Shown here: in pieces, positions 1 through 7,860 of the stretch
Layout of the letters: each line of letters begins with the position of its first letter
Numbering within the stretch: position 1 is the stretch's first letter
Assembly (NCBI GenBank): GCA_039030395.1
Contig: JBCCEF010000001.1
Span: forward strand, 242,258 to 306,257
DNA: 64,000 nucleotides
Direction: 5' to 3'
Source: Acidobacteriota bacterium
GTDB lineage: Bacteria; Acidobacteriota; Thermoanaerobaculia; Multivoradales; JBCCEF01
Position numbers and translations under genes: made by a program
The notes under the pieces: generated by a model
The model's database searches: none
What the model was told of the DNA's origin: nothing
Seen by the model: the letters and a program-made list of their open reading frames with translations, nothing else

Positions 1-1
1 G

Positions 2-325
2 GTCGACACCCTCACCCTGCCCCTCGACGACATCGACCGGGCGCTCCTCGACGGCGAGGACGAGGGATTCCTGCGGGTGCACCTCAAGAAGGGATCCGAC
101 ACCCTCCTCGGCGCCACCCTGGTGGCGGAGCACGCCGGCGACATGATCGGCGAACTCTGCCTAGCGACCACCGAAGGGATTGGTTTGGGAAAAATCGCCT
201 CGGTGATCCACCCCTACCCCACCCAGGGCGAGGTGGTCAAGAAAGCCGCCGACACCTGGAACCGCGGCAAGCTCACGCCGACGGTGCAGAGACTTTTCGG
301 GTGGTGGTTTCGGATCTTTCGCTGA
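2..325 (+). CDS. C-terminal fragment of FAD-dependent pyridine nucleotide-disulfide oxidoreductase (mercuric-reductase-like)
   Basis: Only the last 107 codons are in the window; the reading frame is open to the left edge. The fragment is the dimerisation domain of the glutathione reductase/dihydrolipoamide dehydrogenase/mercuric reductase family. It contains GATLVAEHAGDMIGEL and the signature HPYPTQGE, in which the His and Glu form the active-site dyad that in the homodimer faces the redox disulfide of the other subunit. It ends with a hydrophobic and basic tail (WWFRIFR). Which substrate is reduced cannot be told, because the CxxxxC motif and the FAD and NAD domains lie outside the window. 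Putative mercuric-reductase-like oxidoreductases of unknown substrate are the closest family by the tail motif. Confidence 0.85.
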   Translation, partial: VDTLTLPLDDIDRALLDGEDEGFLRVHLKKGSDTLLGATLVAEHAGDMIGELCLATTEGIGLGKIASVIHPYPTQGEVVKKAADTWNRGKLTPTVQRLFGWWFRIFR

Positions 326-553
326 GGGGAGTTGGGCCTTCGGGGGGACGAAAGCGATCGCTTTGACCAGGGCAGATGCCGGTTCCCGGACCTGGCCCGG
401 CGTCTTCGAATCGCCGCTGATCCAGGCGGAGGGAGGCTTCGAACGAAAGGCCTTGCGCGCCAGCCCCACTAGGGCCTCCAGTCGGCTGGCGCGCTCCAGG
501 CAGTGGGCGCGGAGGCCGCGCACCACCGCCGTGGCCGGTGGCCCTATTCAGGC

Positions 554-922
554 CTAGCCCGTGGGATCCAATCCAGGCCCACGTTCACTGGGACCACCGT
601 TCGGGTCGGCGCCGGGGCCACATTCACATTGAAGACCGTCCGGGTCGGCGCCAGGGCCAAGTTCTCTGTGACTACCGTCCGGGTCGGCACCGGGGCCAAG
701 TTCAACGGAGGCGCCGTCGGGGCCCGCCTCAGAAGGCTGGTTCCGAGTCTCCGGAAGTCCGTTCGCCCACCATTCCCGGAGCAGGTTCCACCAGTTGGAA
801 ACCGCGTTCGTTGAGATCCGCTCGCCAGCTCGGGGCTCTGCCGTGTCCAGCGCCCAGGCGGCCGGGGCCGATAGCGTCAGCGCGAGCACCGCCAACAGGG
901 CGATGACTAGATTGCGTCGCAT
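554..922 (-). CDS. Small exported protein with 13-residue GPGADPDG repeats
   Basis: The 122-residue product is not recognised. The start MRRNLVIALLA is preceded at seven bases by GGAGGG on the minus strand; a longer in-frame start at 1006 has no such site. Residues 1-25 are a clear signal peptide (hydrophobic core, then APAAWA before the probable cleavage site). The middle is Trp-rich (NWWNLLREWWANGLPE). The C-terminal half is about four tandem 13-residue units built on ELGPGADPDG, encoded by 39-bp DNA repeats over about 594-715. The repeated Asp/Gly/Pro units could bind divalent metal or act as a flexible spacer, but that is a guess. The gene is convergent with the flavoprotein ending at 325; the 228 bp between them holds nothing I can name. 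Confidence 0.6.
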   Translation of the reverse strand: MRRNLVIALLAVLALTLSAPAAWALDTAEPRAGERISTNAVSNWWNLLREWWANGLPETRNQPSEAGPDGASVELGPGADPDGSHRELGPGADPDGLQCECGPGADPNGGPSERGPGLDPTG

Positions 923-1042
923 AAAAATACCCTCCTTCATAAAGGAAGCGCAAACGCGGCGGCAGCAGGCCGGCGCGGCCTTCCCATACGCCGGAACGTA
1001 TCGCATCCGCAGCGAAAGGGGGCTACCGGGAAGTTTCGCGCG

Positions 1043-1636
1043 CTACGCCTTCAGTCGTCCCGCTTCCACCGCCAGGTCTAGCTGTTCTTCGATGTAGGAC
1101 CAGATCTCCGGAGCGCCGTCGCCGATGGGGCGGTTGCGCTCCCACACCTGGTGGCGCCGGATGCCGTGGCGGCGCCAGGAGGAACCTTCGGAGTGGAGGT
1201 TCAGGAGCACCGGCTGGAGTCGGTCGAGGGCGGCGGCGTAGCGGGCTTCGAGGGTTTCGCCGGCCTCGAACTCATCCCACAAGGCGCGGAAGCGCTCGCC
1301 CTGGTCCGCCGGCAGCAGGCCGAAAAGGCGATCCGCCGCCCGCTGCTCGCGCTCTTCTTTGTCGCGATGGGCCTCTCGGTCGTAGCAGAAGGTGTCGCCG
1401 GCGTCGATCTCCACCAGGTCGTGCACCAGCAGCATCTCCATCACCCGCTGCACCGACAGCTCTTCGCTCACCGCGTGCTCGGTCAGCAGGAAAGCCATCA
1501 GGGTGATGTGCCAAGAGTGCTCGGCGGAGTTTTCGCGGCGCGAGCCGTCCGCCAGGGTGGTCTGCCGCAGCACCCCCTTCAGGCGATCGATTTCCAGAAT
1601 GAAGCGGAGCTGCTGCTGGAGGCGAGAGGCGGTCAT
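1043..1636 (-). CDS. HD-domain hydrolase, YfbR/HDDC2-like (predicted 5'-deoxynucleotidase)
   Basis: This 197-residue protein belongs to the short HD-domain family that includes E. coli YfbR and human HDDC2, which dephosphorylate deoxynucleoside 5'-monophosphates. The metal-binding pattern is visible: His in SAEHSWHITLMA, the HD pair in LLVHDLVEIDAGDTF and a following Asp in the second half. Length fits the family (about 190-200). Start MTASRLQQQL at 1636 was chosen because the conserved fold begins there; MRS at 1645 and a longer extension are alternatives that would overlap more of the divergent neighbour's leader. The next gene is transcribed away from it with only 84 bp between starts, so both promoters must lie in or near that gap. 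The exact nucleotide substrate is inference. Confidence 0.8.
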   Translation of the reverse strand: MTASRLQQQLRFILEIDRLKGVLRQTTLADGSRRENSAEHSWHITLMAFLLTEHAVSEELSVQRVMEMLLVHDLVEIDAGDTFCYDREAHRDKEEREQRAADRLFGLLPADQGERFRALWDEFEAGETLEARYAAALDRLQPVLLNLHSEGSSWRRHGIRRHQVWERNRPIGDGAPEIWSYIEEQLDLAVEAGRLKA

Positions 1637-1720
1637 GGACCGCATCCTATCGGCTGATCCGCGGCCGGGCAGGCCAGCCTTCGGGTGGTAGCATCCGAGA
1701 CGACGAAGGTGGCCCTCCCG

Positions 1721-3472
1721 ATGCCCTTTTCCGACCACTCACTCCGCACCGCCGCCGGCCTCACCGTCGCCGGATTACTCTTCGCCGGCCCCTTTTTCGC
1801 CGCCCCGCGAGCCGTCGGCGAAGAGATCTTCGTCGAACGGGCGGCCGCCGCCGGGCTGGACTTTGTCCACTTCACCGGCGCCACCGGTAAGCTCTTCTTT
1901 CCCGAGATCGCGGGCGCCGCCGGGGCGCTGCTGGACTATGACGGCGACGGCGACCTCGACGTGTTTCTCGCCCAAGGGACGATGCTCGGCGACGAGCAGG
2001 ATCCGAAGAAGGCCAAGATCCCGCCGCGGGGCAAGCTGCCTCCCAGCGACCGCCTGTACCGCAACGACCTCTCGGTGCTGCCGAACGGCGAGCGGCGCCT
2101 CTCCTTCACGGAGGTCACGGCGGAGTCCGGCCTCGCCGCTTCCACCGGCTACGGCATGGGTGCCGCCGCCGGCGACTATGACGGCGACGGCCACGTCGAC
2201 CTCTACGTCACCAACTTCGGATCCAATGTGCTGTGGCGCAACCGCGGCGACGGCACCTTCGAAGACGTCACCCAAAAGGCCGGTGCCGACGATCCCCGGT
2301 GGAGCGTAAGCGCCGTGTTCTTCGATGCCGACGGCGACGGGCACCTCGATCTCTACGTCGGCAACTACGTCGACTTCCAGCCGGCCAAGAAAGTGCCCTG
2401 TCTGGACACCACCGGCCGGGTCGACTACTGCGGCCCGAAGAGCTATCCGCCGGAGCCGGACCGCCTGCTCCACAATCGCGGCGACGGCACCTTCGTGGAC
2501 ATCACCGCCGCGGCGGGCCTGGCGGCGCCGGGTCCGGCCCTCGGCGTGGCCGCCACGGATTTCGACGGCGACGGCCGGATCGACCTGTTTGTCGCCAACG
2601 ACGGCGAGCCGAATTTCCTGTGGATGAATCAGGGAGACGGGAAATTCATCGACGAGGGCCTGTTTCGGGGCACCGCCGTCAACGGTGACGGCCGTGCCGA
2701 AGCCTCGATGGGGGTCGACGCCGCCGACTTTGACGGCGACGGCGACGAAGACCTGTTCATGACCCATCTCGACGGCGAGACCAACACGCTGTACCTGAAC
2801 GATGGTGCGGGACAGTTCCTCGACGCCTCGACGGCCCGCGGAGTCGGCGCGCCGAGCTTTTCGATGACCGGCTTCGGCACCGCCTGGTTGGACTACGACA
2901 ACGACGGTCACCGGGACCTACTGGCGGTCAACGGCGCCGTCAAGACGATTCCCGCCCAGCGGGATGCCGGGGTGGCGTTTCCCTTCGAGCAGCGCAATCA
3001 GCTGCTGCACAACGACGGCAAGGGGACCTTTCGGGAGGTCACGGACCTCGCCGGTAAAGCCTTCCAGCTTTCTGAGGTGAGCCGCGGAGCGATGGTCGGC
3101 GACCTCGACAACGACGGCGACCCGGACGTGGTGGTGACCAACGGCGAAGGGCCGGTGCGCCTGCTGATCAATCAGATCGGAGCGCGCGCCGCCTGGCTCG
3201 GAGTGGAGCCCTGGGCGGGCCAGGGCACAGCCCTCAACGCCCGCGTCGAGGTGCGGCCGAAGACCGGAGCCGCTCTGTGGGGCCGCAGCCGGCCGGGCGG
3301 CAGCTATGCCTCCTCCGGGGACCCCCGGGTGCTGCTCGGCCTGGGGGCGCGCAAGGGTCCCTACGAAGTGCGGGTGTATTGGCCCTCCGGTGGCGTGGAG
3401 CGCTGGCCGGAGGTCGCCGCCAACGCCTACACCCGCCTGGTGCGAGGCACCGGCGAGACGGTTTCGCCGTGA
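1721..3472 (+). CDS. CRTAC1 family protein: FG-GAP/VCBS repeats with ASPIC/UnbV domain, exported
   Basis: The 583-residue product starts with a signal peptide (hydrophobic stretch AGLTVAGLLFAGPFFAAP). It carries about six FG-GAP/VCBS-type units with Ca-binding loops of the form DYDGDGDLDVF, DYDGDGHVDLY, DADGDGHLDLY, DFDGDGRIDLF, DFDGDGDEDLF and DYDNDGHRDLL, a layout expected for a seven-bladed beta-propeller. The last 80 residues are an ASPIC/UnbV domain (ending in RVYWPSGGVERWPEV). CRTAC1 proteins are extracellular or periplasmic and of poorly defined function. The start ATG at 1721 is preferred over an upstream in-frame GTG at 1685 because it opens the signal peptide. Its stop overlaps the start of the TPR gene by four bases (GTGA), so the two are translationally coupled and probably act together. 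Confidence 0.9.
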   Translation: MPFSDHSLRTAAGLTVAGLLFAGPFFAAPRAVGEEIFVERAAAAGLDFVHFTGATGKLFFPEIAGAAGALLDYDGDGDLDVFLAQGTMLGDEQDPKKAKIPPRGKLPPSDRLYRNDLSVLPNGERRLSFTEVTAESGLAASTGYGMGAAAGDYDGDGHVDLYVTNFGSNVLWRNRGDGTFEDVTQKAGADDPRWSVSAVFFDADGDGHLDLYVGNYVDFQPAKKVPCLDTTGRVDYCGPKSYPPEPDRLLHNRGDGTFVDITAAAGLAAPGPALGVAATDFDGDGRIDLFVANDGEPNFLWMNQGDGKFIDEGLFRGTAVNGDGRAEASMGVDAADFDGDGDEDLFMTHLDGETNTLYLNDGAGQFLDASTARGVGAPSFSMTGFGTAWLDYDNDGHRDLLAVNGAVKTIPAQRDAGVAFPFEQRNQLLHNDGKGTFREVTDLAGKAFQLSEVSRGAMVGDLDNDGDPDVVVTNGEGPVRLLINQIGARAAWLGVEPWAGQGTALNARVEVRPKTGAALWGRSRPGGSYASSGDPRVLLGLGARKGPYEVRVYWPSGGVERWPEVAANAYTRLVRGTGETVSP

Positions 3473-5517
3473 ACGGTCCATTCCGCGCCGCGGTCGCCCT
3501 CCTGGCCCTCTCCTGGGCACTCGCCGCACCGCTCGCCGCCAGCGTCCCGGAGAGCCGGACCCTACCCGCCCTCGAAGGACTCGCCACCCCCGCCCTGGGG
3601 ACCATGGAGCCGGCCGTTCGCGACCAGCTCACGGAACGCTTCGCTGCCCTCGACCCGCCGCCGCTCCACGGCGATCCCAAATCCCTGGCGCAGGCCTACG
3701 GAGAACTCGGTGGTTTGAGTTTTGTCTACGGCCTGGGAGAGGTCGGCGCCGTTGCCCTGCGCAACGCCCGCGCCCTCGATCCGGAGAGCTTCCGGTGGGC
3801 CTATCTCGCCGGCCTCACGGCGCAGAGCACGGGCCGTTTCGAGCAGGCGGAGGAAGCCTACGGAGCCGCTCTCACCCTCCAGCCGAACTACCCGGCGGCC
3901 CTCGTGCGCCTCGGCGAAGCACTCGTCGACCTCGGACGACCGGTGGAGGCCCGGCGGCGCTTCGAGCGGGCGCTGGAGGTCGCTCCCAATCTCGCCGCGG
4001 CCCACCGCGGGCTGGGCCGCGCGGCGGCCGCCGAGGGCGATTTCGAGGGCGCCGCGAGGCACTACGAGCGCGCATTGGAGATCCAACCGGCGGCGGCGGA
4101 GGTGCGGTTTCCTCTCGCCCAGGCCTATCGCCAGCTCGGCCGCGCGGAAGAGGCCAAGGCCCAGCTCGCCCTCTACGACCGGCAGGAGCTGATCATCCCG
4201 GACCCGGTGGTCCAGGAGATCCGGGCTCTCGCCGCCGGCTCGGCGGTTCATTTGATGCAGGGTCGCCGGGCCCGCGCACGCGGTGATTCGGAGACCGCCC
4301 TAGCCGAGTTTCAGAAGGCGGTGGAGGCCGACCCGGACCACCCGCCGAGCCTGCACGCCCTCGCCTCGATGCTGCGCCAGATGGGCGATGCAGCGGGCGC
4401 CGCCCAGACCCTGCGGCGGGCGATGAAACTCCAGCCCGGCCGGGCCACCGCGCACGTCGATCTCGCCGGCATTCTGGTGCTGGCGGAGCAGCCGCGGGAC
4501 GCCGAGGCGGAGGCCCGCCGAGCCCTCGAGATCGAGCCTGATCTGGCCGAGGGCCATTTGGTGCTGGGCATCGCCCTCGCCCGCCAGCAGCGCCATGAGG
4601 ACGCCCTCGAGGCCTTTGCCCGCGCCCTGGAACTCGACCCCTTGGAGCCGGAACCGCGCTTCGAGCGGGCGATGAGCCTGCTCGCCCTGCGGCGCGGCGG
4701 CCAGGCGGTGGCGGCGCTCGGCTCGGTCCTTGCCCTCGACCCGGAACATCCGGCGGCGCTGGCGAACCTCGGCGTGCTGCTCGAATCCTCGGAACCGGAA
4801 ACTGCCCGCCGGCATCTCGAGCAGGCCCTGCGCCTGGCGCCGGGGCCCCAGCTCGCGGCCCGCTCTCACCTCTCCCTCGGACGCATCGCCGAGCGAGCCG
4901 GTGATTTCGAGCAGGCCGCCGAACACTACGCTTCCGCCCTCGGCGAGGACGCCGCGGCGGTTCCGGCCTACCTGCGGCTGGGCAGCACCCGAGCGCTGGC
5001 CGGCGACCCGGAGGGTGCCGTGACGGCCTACGAAGACGCCTTGAAGGCCGCCCCAGGCCTGGCCGCCCCTCGCCTGCCTCTCGCCTCCGCCTACCTGGCG
5101 ACCGGCCGGCCGGCGGACGCCCGGCGCGCGCTGGAAGCGGGCCTGGAGCAAACGCCCGAGGACATCGGCCAGACCTACCTCCTCGGCCTGCTGCTGAGCG
5201 CCAGCGGAAACGCCACCGTCCGCGATCCGGCGCGCGGCCTGGAGCTGGCCCGCCGCGCCTTCGGCGAAACGCCTTCGCCGCTCTTCGGCCAGGGCCTCGC
5301 CATCGCCCTGGCCGCCGCCGGACGGTTCGAGGAGGCGGTGCGCGCCCAGCGACGCCTGATCGCCGGCCTCGCAGGGCAGGCCCCGCCCCAGGCTTTAGCC
5401 TCCGCCCGGAAACGCCTCGCCGCCTTCGAGAGCGGCGAACCGGTAACGGACCCTTGGCGCGAAGACCGATCGCTGGTGCCTCCCCCCTGGCTGCCGTTGC
5501 CCGGCACCCGCCCCTGA
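3469..5517 (+). CDS. Exported tetratricopeptide-repeat protein coupled to CRTAC1 gene
   Basis: The GTG start overlaps the upstream stop codon as GTGA. The 682-residue product begins with a signal peptide (FRAAVALLALSWALAAPLAAS) and is then almost entirely TPR units. These are recognisable by repeated A...LG.....A...Y..AL...P....A patterns, for example LVRLGEALVDLGRPVEARRR and HLVLGIALARQQRHEDALEA; I estimate 12-15 repeats. TPR arrays are protein-binding scaffolds, so a role as a periplasmic partner of the upstream propeller protein is a reasonable inference. CRTAC1 and TPR neighbours occur together in related genomes. It ends near base 5517 with a proline-rich tail. Confidence 0.85.
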   Translation: MNGPFRAAVALLALSWALAAPLAASVPESRTLPALEGLATPALGTMEPAVRDQLTERFAALDPPPLHGDPKSLAQAYGELGGLSFVYGLGEVGAVALRNARALDPESFRWAYLAGLTAQSTGRFEQAEEAYGAALTLQPNYPAALVRLGEALVDLGRPVEARRRFERALEVAPNLAAAHRGLGRAAAAEGDFEGAARHYERALEIQPAAAEVRFPLAQAYRQLGRAEEAKAQLALYDRQELIIPDPVVQEIRALAAGSAVHLMQGRRARARGDSETALAEFQKAVEADPDHPPSLHALASMLRQMGDAAGAAQTLRRAMKLQPGRATAHVDLAGILVLAEQPRDAEAEARRALEIEPDLAEGHLVLGIALARQQRHEDALEAFARALELDPLEPEPRFERAMSLLALRRGGQAVAALGSVLALDPEHPAALANLGVLLESSEPETARRHLEQALRLAPGPQLAARSHLSLGRIAERAGDFEQAAEHYASALGEDAAAVPAYLRLGSTRALAGDPEGAVTAYEDALKAAPGLAAPRLPLASAYLATGRPADARRALEAGLEQTPEDIGQTYLLGLLLSASGNATVRDPARGLELARRAFGETPSPLFGQGLAIALAAAGRFEEAVRAQRRLIAGLAGQAPPQALASARKRLAAFESGEPVTDPWREDRSLVPPPWLPLPGTRP

Positions 5518-5657
5518 CTTTTTCTAAGCACTGAGTGTTGCGTAGACCTGAGTGAGCAAGACACCGAGCCCGCCAGGGCTGGGCGCCCCCGACGAGGCAG
5601 CGGCAAGGCCGCCGAGGACGGGCGGCCCGCGCAGGGGTGCTGCTGAAAGATGCGCGA

Positions 5658-5677
5658 AGCGCTTCTTCAGAAGCGCT
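5658..5677. repeat. Short perfect inverted repeat upstream of the lysine-ketoglutarate-reductase-like gene
   Basis: A 20-base near-palindrome has 9-bp arms (AGCGCTTCT and AGAAGCGCT) separated by TC, and lies 17 bp before the ATG at 5695. It could be an operator for a dimeric regulator or a hairpin at the ribosome-binding region, since no good Shine-Dalgarno sequence is visible between it and the ATG. Nothing else is recognised in 5518-5657. Confidence 0.5.
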
Positions 5678-5694
5678 GCTAGAATCACCGCCGC

Positions 5695-6948
5695 ATGGCT
5701 GATCTTGGAGTACGTCGGGAGGACAAGAACGAGTGGGAGCGGAGGGTTCCGCTCACCCCGGACCACGTCGAAAGGCTGGTGCGGGAGTACGGCTGTTCGA
5801 TTGTGGTGCAGCCATCGGGCATCCGGATTTTTCCCGACGATCAATATCGCGCCGCCGGCGCTCGGGTGGCCGAAGATCTCTCCGGCTGTCGGTTGATCGC
5901 CGGCGTCAAGGAAATGCCCCCGGACGTGCTGTGCGCGGGTCCGGCGTACCTGGCGTTCTTCCACGTCATCAAGGGCCAGCCCTACAACATGCCCCTTCTG
6001 CGGCACGCGCTCGATGCCGGCATCACCATGCTCGACTACGAACCGATCGTGGACGAAGAGGGCCGCCGGGCGGTGTTCTTCGGCCGCCACGCCGGCTATG
6101 CAGGGATGCTCGACGCGCTGTGGGCCTTCGGCCAACGCATGAAGCTTCAGGGCATCGACAGCCCGCTCCAGCGGGTGATCAAAGCCCTCGATTACGACAC
6201 CGTCGAGTCGGCGCGCCAGTTTCTACGCGAAGAGATCGCGCCGGAGATTCGCGAAAGCGGGGTGCACCCGACGAACCATCCGTTGGTCGTGGGCTTCACC
6301 GGTGGAGGAAACGTCTCCCTCGGCGCCCAGGACATCCTCGGCGAGCTGCCGGTGCTGTCGATCACGCCGCAGGACCTCGCCACCGTCGCCGGAGACCCGA
6401 AGCTCTCGCGCCACGCCATCTACAAGGTGGTCTTTCGGCGGGACGACCGCAAGGACTTCAGCCGCTACCTGCCGTACCTCACGATGCTGGTCAACGGCAT
6501 CTACTGGGAGGAAGGACACGACCGCCTGGTGACCCGCCAGGACGTGGAATCCCTGTGGGCCGGCGTGGCCCCACCCAAACTGCAAATGCTGGCGGACCTT
6601 TCCTGCGACGTGGAAGGCGGCATCGAGGTCACCACCCGGGTCGCGACCAACGGCGCCCCGGTGTACGTCTACGATCCGGAAACCGGTGACACCCTCGACG
6701 GGGTGGCGGGCCGGGGGCCGATCGTTCTTGCCGTGGACAACCTGCCGGCGGAGTTGCCGCGCAGCTCGTCGCGCTGGTTCGGCGACCTGCTGACGCCGAT
6801 GATGCCCGCGCTCCTCGCTTGCGACTACAGCCGCCCCTTGGAAGAACTCGCCCTGCCGGCGGAGCTGGCCGGCGCGGTGATCACCCACCAAGGCCGGCTG
6901 GCGCCGGCCTTCGAGCACCTGCGCGAAGCCCTCGAATCGCACGCCTGA
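5695..6948 (+). CDS. Lysine-ketoglutarate reductase / alanine dehydrogenase-PNT N-terminal family protein
   Basis: The 417-residue product opens with LGVRREDKNEWERRVPLTPD, the hallmark of the AlaDH/PNT-like N-terminal domain of lysine-ketoglutarate reductases (R.EDKN.WERR.PLTP). In those enzymes this domain binds substrate. The later GFTGGGNVSLGAQDILGELP stretch corresponds to the Rossmann glycine motif, with GGGNVS in place of the usual GxGxxG. Plant and animal AASS proteins fuse this unit to saccharopine dehydrogenase; here there is no fused dehydrogenase domain and no separate one next door. It may catalyse NAD(P)-dependent condensation or cleavage at the saccharopine step of lysine breakdown, but alanine dehydrogenase-like activity cannot be excluded. 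Start ATG at 5695 sits exactly before the conserved block. A hairpin at 7010-7051 follows. Confidence 0.8.
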   Translation: MADLGVRREDKNEWERRVPLTPDHVERLVREYGCSIVVQPSGIRIFPDDQYRAAGARVAEDLSGCRLIAGVKEMPPDVLCAGPAYLAFFHVIKGQPYNMPLLRHALDAGITMLDYEPIVDEEGRRAVFFGRHAGYAGMLDALWAFGQRMKLQGIDSPLQRVIKALDYDTVESARQFLREEIAPEIRESGVHPTNHPLVVGFTGGGNVSLGAQDILGELPVLSITPQDLATVAGDPKLSRHAIYKVVFRRDDRKDFSRYLPYLTMLVNGIYWEEGHDRLVTRQDVESLWAGVAPPKLQMLADLSCDVEGGIEVTTRVATNGAPVYVYDPETGDTLDGVAGRGPIVLAVDNLPAELPRSSSRWFGDLLTPMMPALLACDYSRPLEELALPAELAGAVITHQGRLAPAFEHLREALESHA

Positions 6949-7009
6949 GTTCGCTCGTCCGGCTCCCTCGGGAGCAGACCCCGACATGCGGCATCCAAAC
7001 GGCGAACGC

Positions 7010-7051
7010 CCGGCTTCTCAGCACCTCATACAAGGGGCCTGAGAAGTCCGG
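7010..7051. terminator. Probable bidirectional terminator hairpin
   Basis: CCGGCTTCTCAG and CTGAGAAGTCCGG are inverted with one bulged base, giving a 12-bp stem around a 17-base loop. The hairpin lies between the convergent genes ending at 6948 (+) and 7087 (-). No long T-run follows on either strand, so it may be a factor-assisted terminator or 3' end stabiliser. Confidence 0.55.
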
Positions 7052-7086
7052 GCGGCGCGCAGGGTGCCCTCGAGCCGAAGGGTCGT

Positions 7087-7749
7087 CTACAGGCTCTTCG
7101 AGACGGTGAAGACCACTCGACCTTCCGCCAGGGGCTCGTTGTCGATATCCGTGTCCGTGTAGGCCAGGCTCAGCTCCCACGACTCGATCTCTTTGGCCAC
7201 CGACAGACCGTAGTCCACATAGTCGACAAGGCCCGTGTCGTCGTCGAACGATGACTGCCCCCCATGCGCCCCGAGGGAGAAGCCGTGCCCCAGGTCGAAC
7301 TCGAGATTGGCCTCGATGTAGTCGCCAGCGCCGCCGGCCCCGGCGAAGTCGTCGGTATACCAGTATTTCGCCGAGAAGAACTTGTAGCCGGCACCGAAGT
7401 ACACCTCAACGTAGTCGCTCTCGCTCTCGCTTGGATAGAAATAGCCGATCGCTCCTAGGTCCCAGGAAAAGCCGCTGTCGTATTCGAAGAGCACACCCAA
7501 GTAGCCGTCCAATTCGATGTGGGCGGCGGTGCCGAAGTCGACATTCGAGCCCCACACCCCGGCATAGAACTTTCCGGCGGAAAAATCGAAACCGCCCTGA
7601 ATCGCCGGGTCTTCATTGGTCTGAGAAATACCGCGGAACACGTAGTCCGAGGTCAGCGCCACGTTGCCGGTCAGTTCGTTAGCGGCGGCCGGTAGGGCTA
7701 CACAAACCATCAGCGCAATGAGTGCGCCTCCAAAGAATTTCTTCATCAT
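7087..7749 (-). CDS. TorF family putative porin (TIGR02001-type outer-membrane protein)
   Basis: The 220-residue product has a signal peptide (KKFFGGALIALMVCVALPAAA) and then the family motif TGNVALTSDYVFRGISQT, typical of the Gcw_chp/TorF putative porins. Alternating hydrophobic and aromatic beta-strands run through the rest, ending in VVFTVSKSL as expected for an outer-membrane beta-barrel. The function of the family is not established; transport of small solutes is assumed. Two adjacent ATG codons (7749 and 7746) follow AGGGGAG closely, and either may be used. It lies 111 bp downstream of the Amt-containing operon on the same strand, so read-through is possible, but it could have its own promoter in that gap. 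Confidence 0.85.
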   Translation of the reverse strand: MMKKFFGGALIALMVCVALPAAANELTGNVALTSDYVFRGISQTNEDPAIQGGFDFSAGKFYAGVWGSNVDFGTAAHIELDGYLGVLFEYDSGFSWDLGAIGYFYPSESESDYVEVYFGAGYKFFSAKYWYTDDFAGAGGAGDYIEANLEFDLGHGFSLGAHGGQSSFDDDTGLVDYVDYGLSVAKEIESWELSLAYTDTDIDNEPLAEGRVVFTVSKSL

Positions 7750-7812
7750 CTCCCCTTGTCTAGTGGAGAGGAAGCGGATGAGCGCTCACCTCCCTCAGAT
7801 CTCACGGTTCAA

Positions 7813-7826
7813 AAATCTTCAGATTT
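7813..7826. repeat. Small AT-rich hairpin between the chemosensory operon and the porin
   Basis: AAATCT-TC-AGATTT is a perfect 6-bp inverted repeat, followed on the minus strand by TTG and further T residues. It may end or attenuate the upstream eight-gene operon. The stem is short and AT-only, so the call is weak. Confidence 0.3.
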
Positions 7827-7860
7827 CATACCACAGCATGTTCTCGTTACAGACACAACT

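Noticed and set aside
2233-2911. Open frames within the CRTAC1 gene on both strands
   Set aside because: They overlap the FG-GAP repeats of a well-supported gene and show only the periodic composition caused by the repeats.
5524-6135. Long minus-strand open frame over the lysine-ketoglutarate-reductase-like gene
   Set aside because: It is antisense to a clear family member, lacks a ribosome-binding site, and its translation has the Arg/Pro/Ala bias expected from a GC-rich shadow frame.
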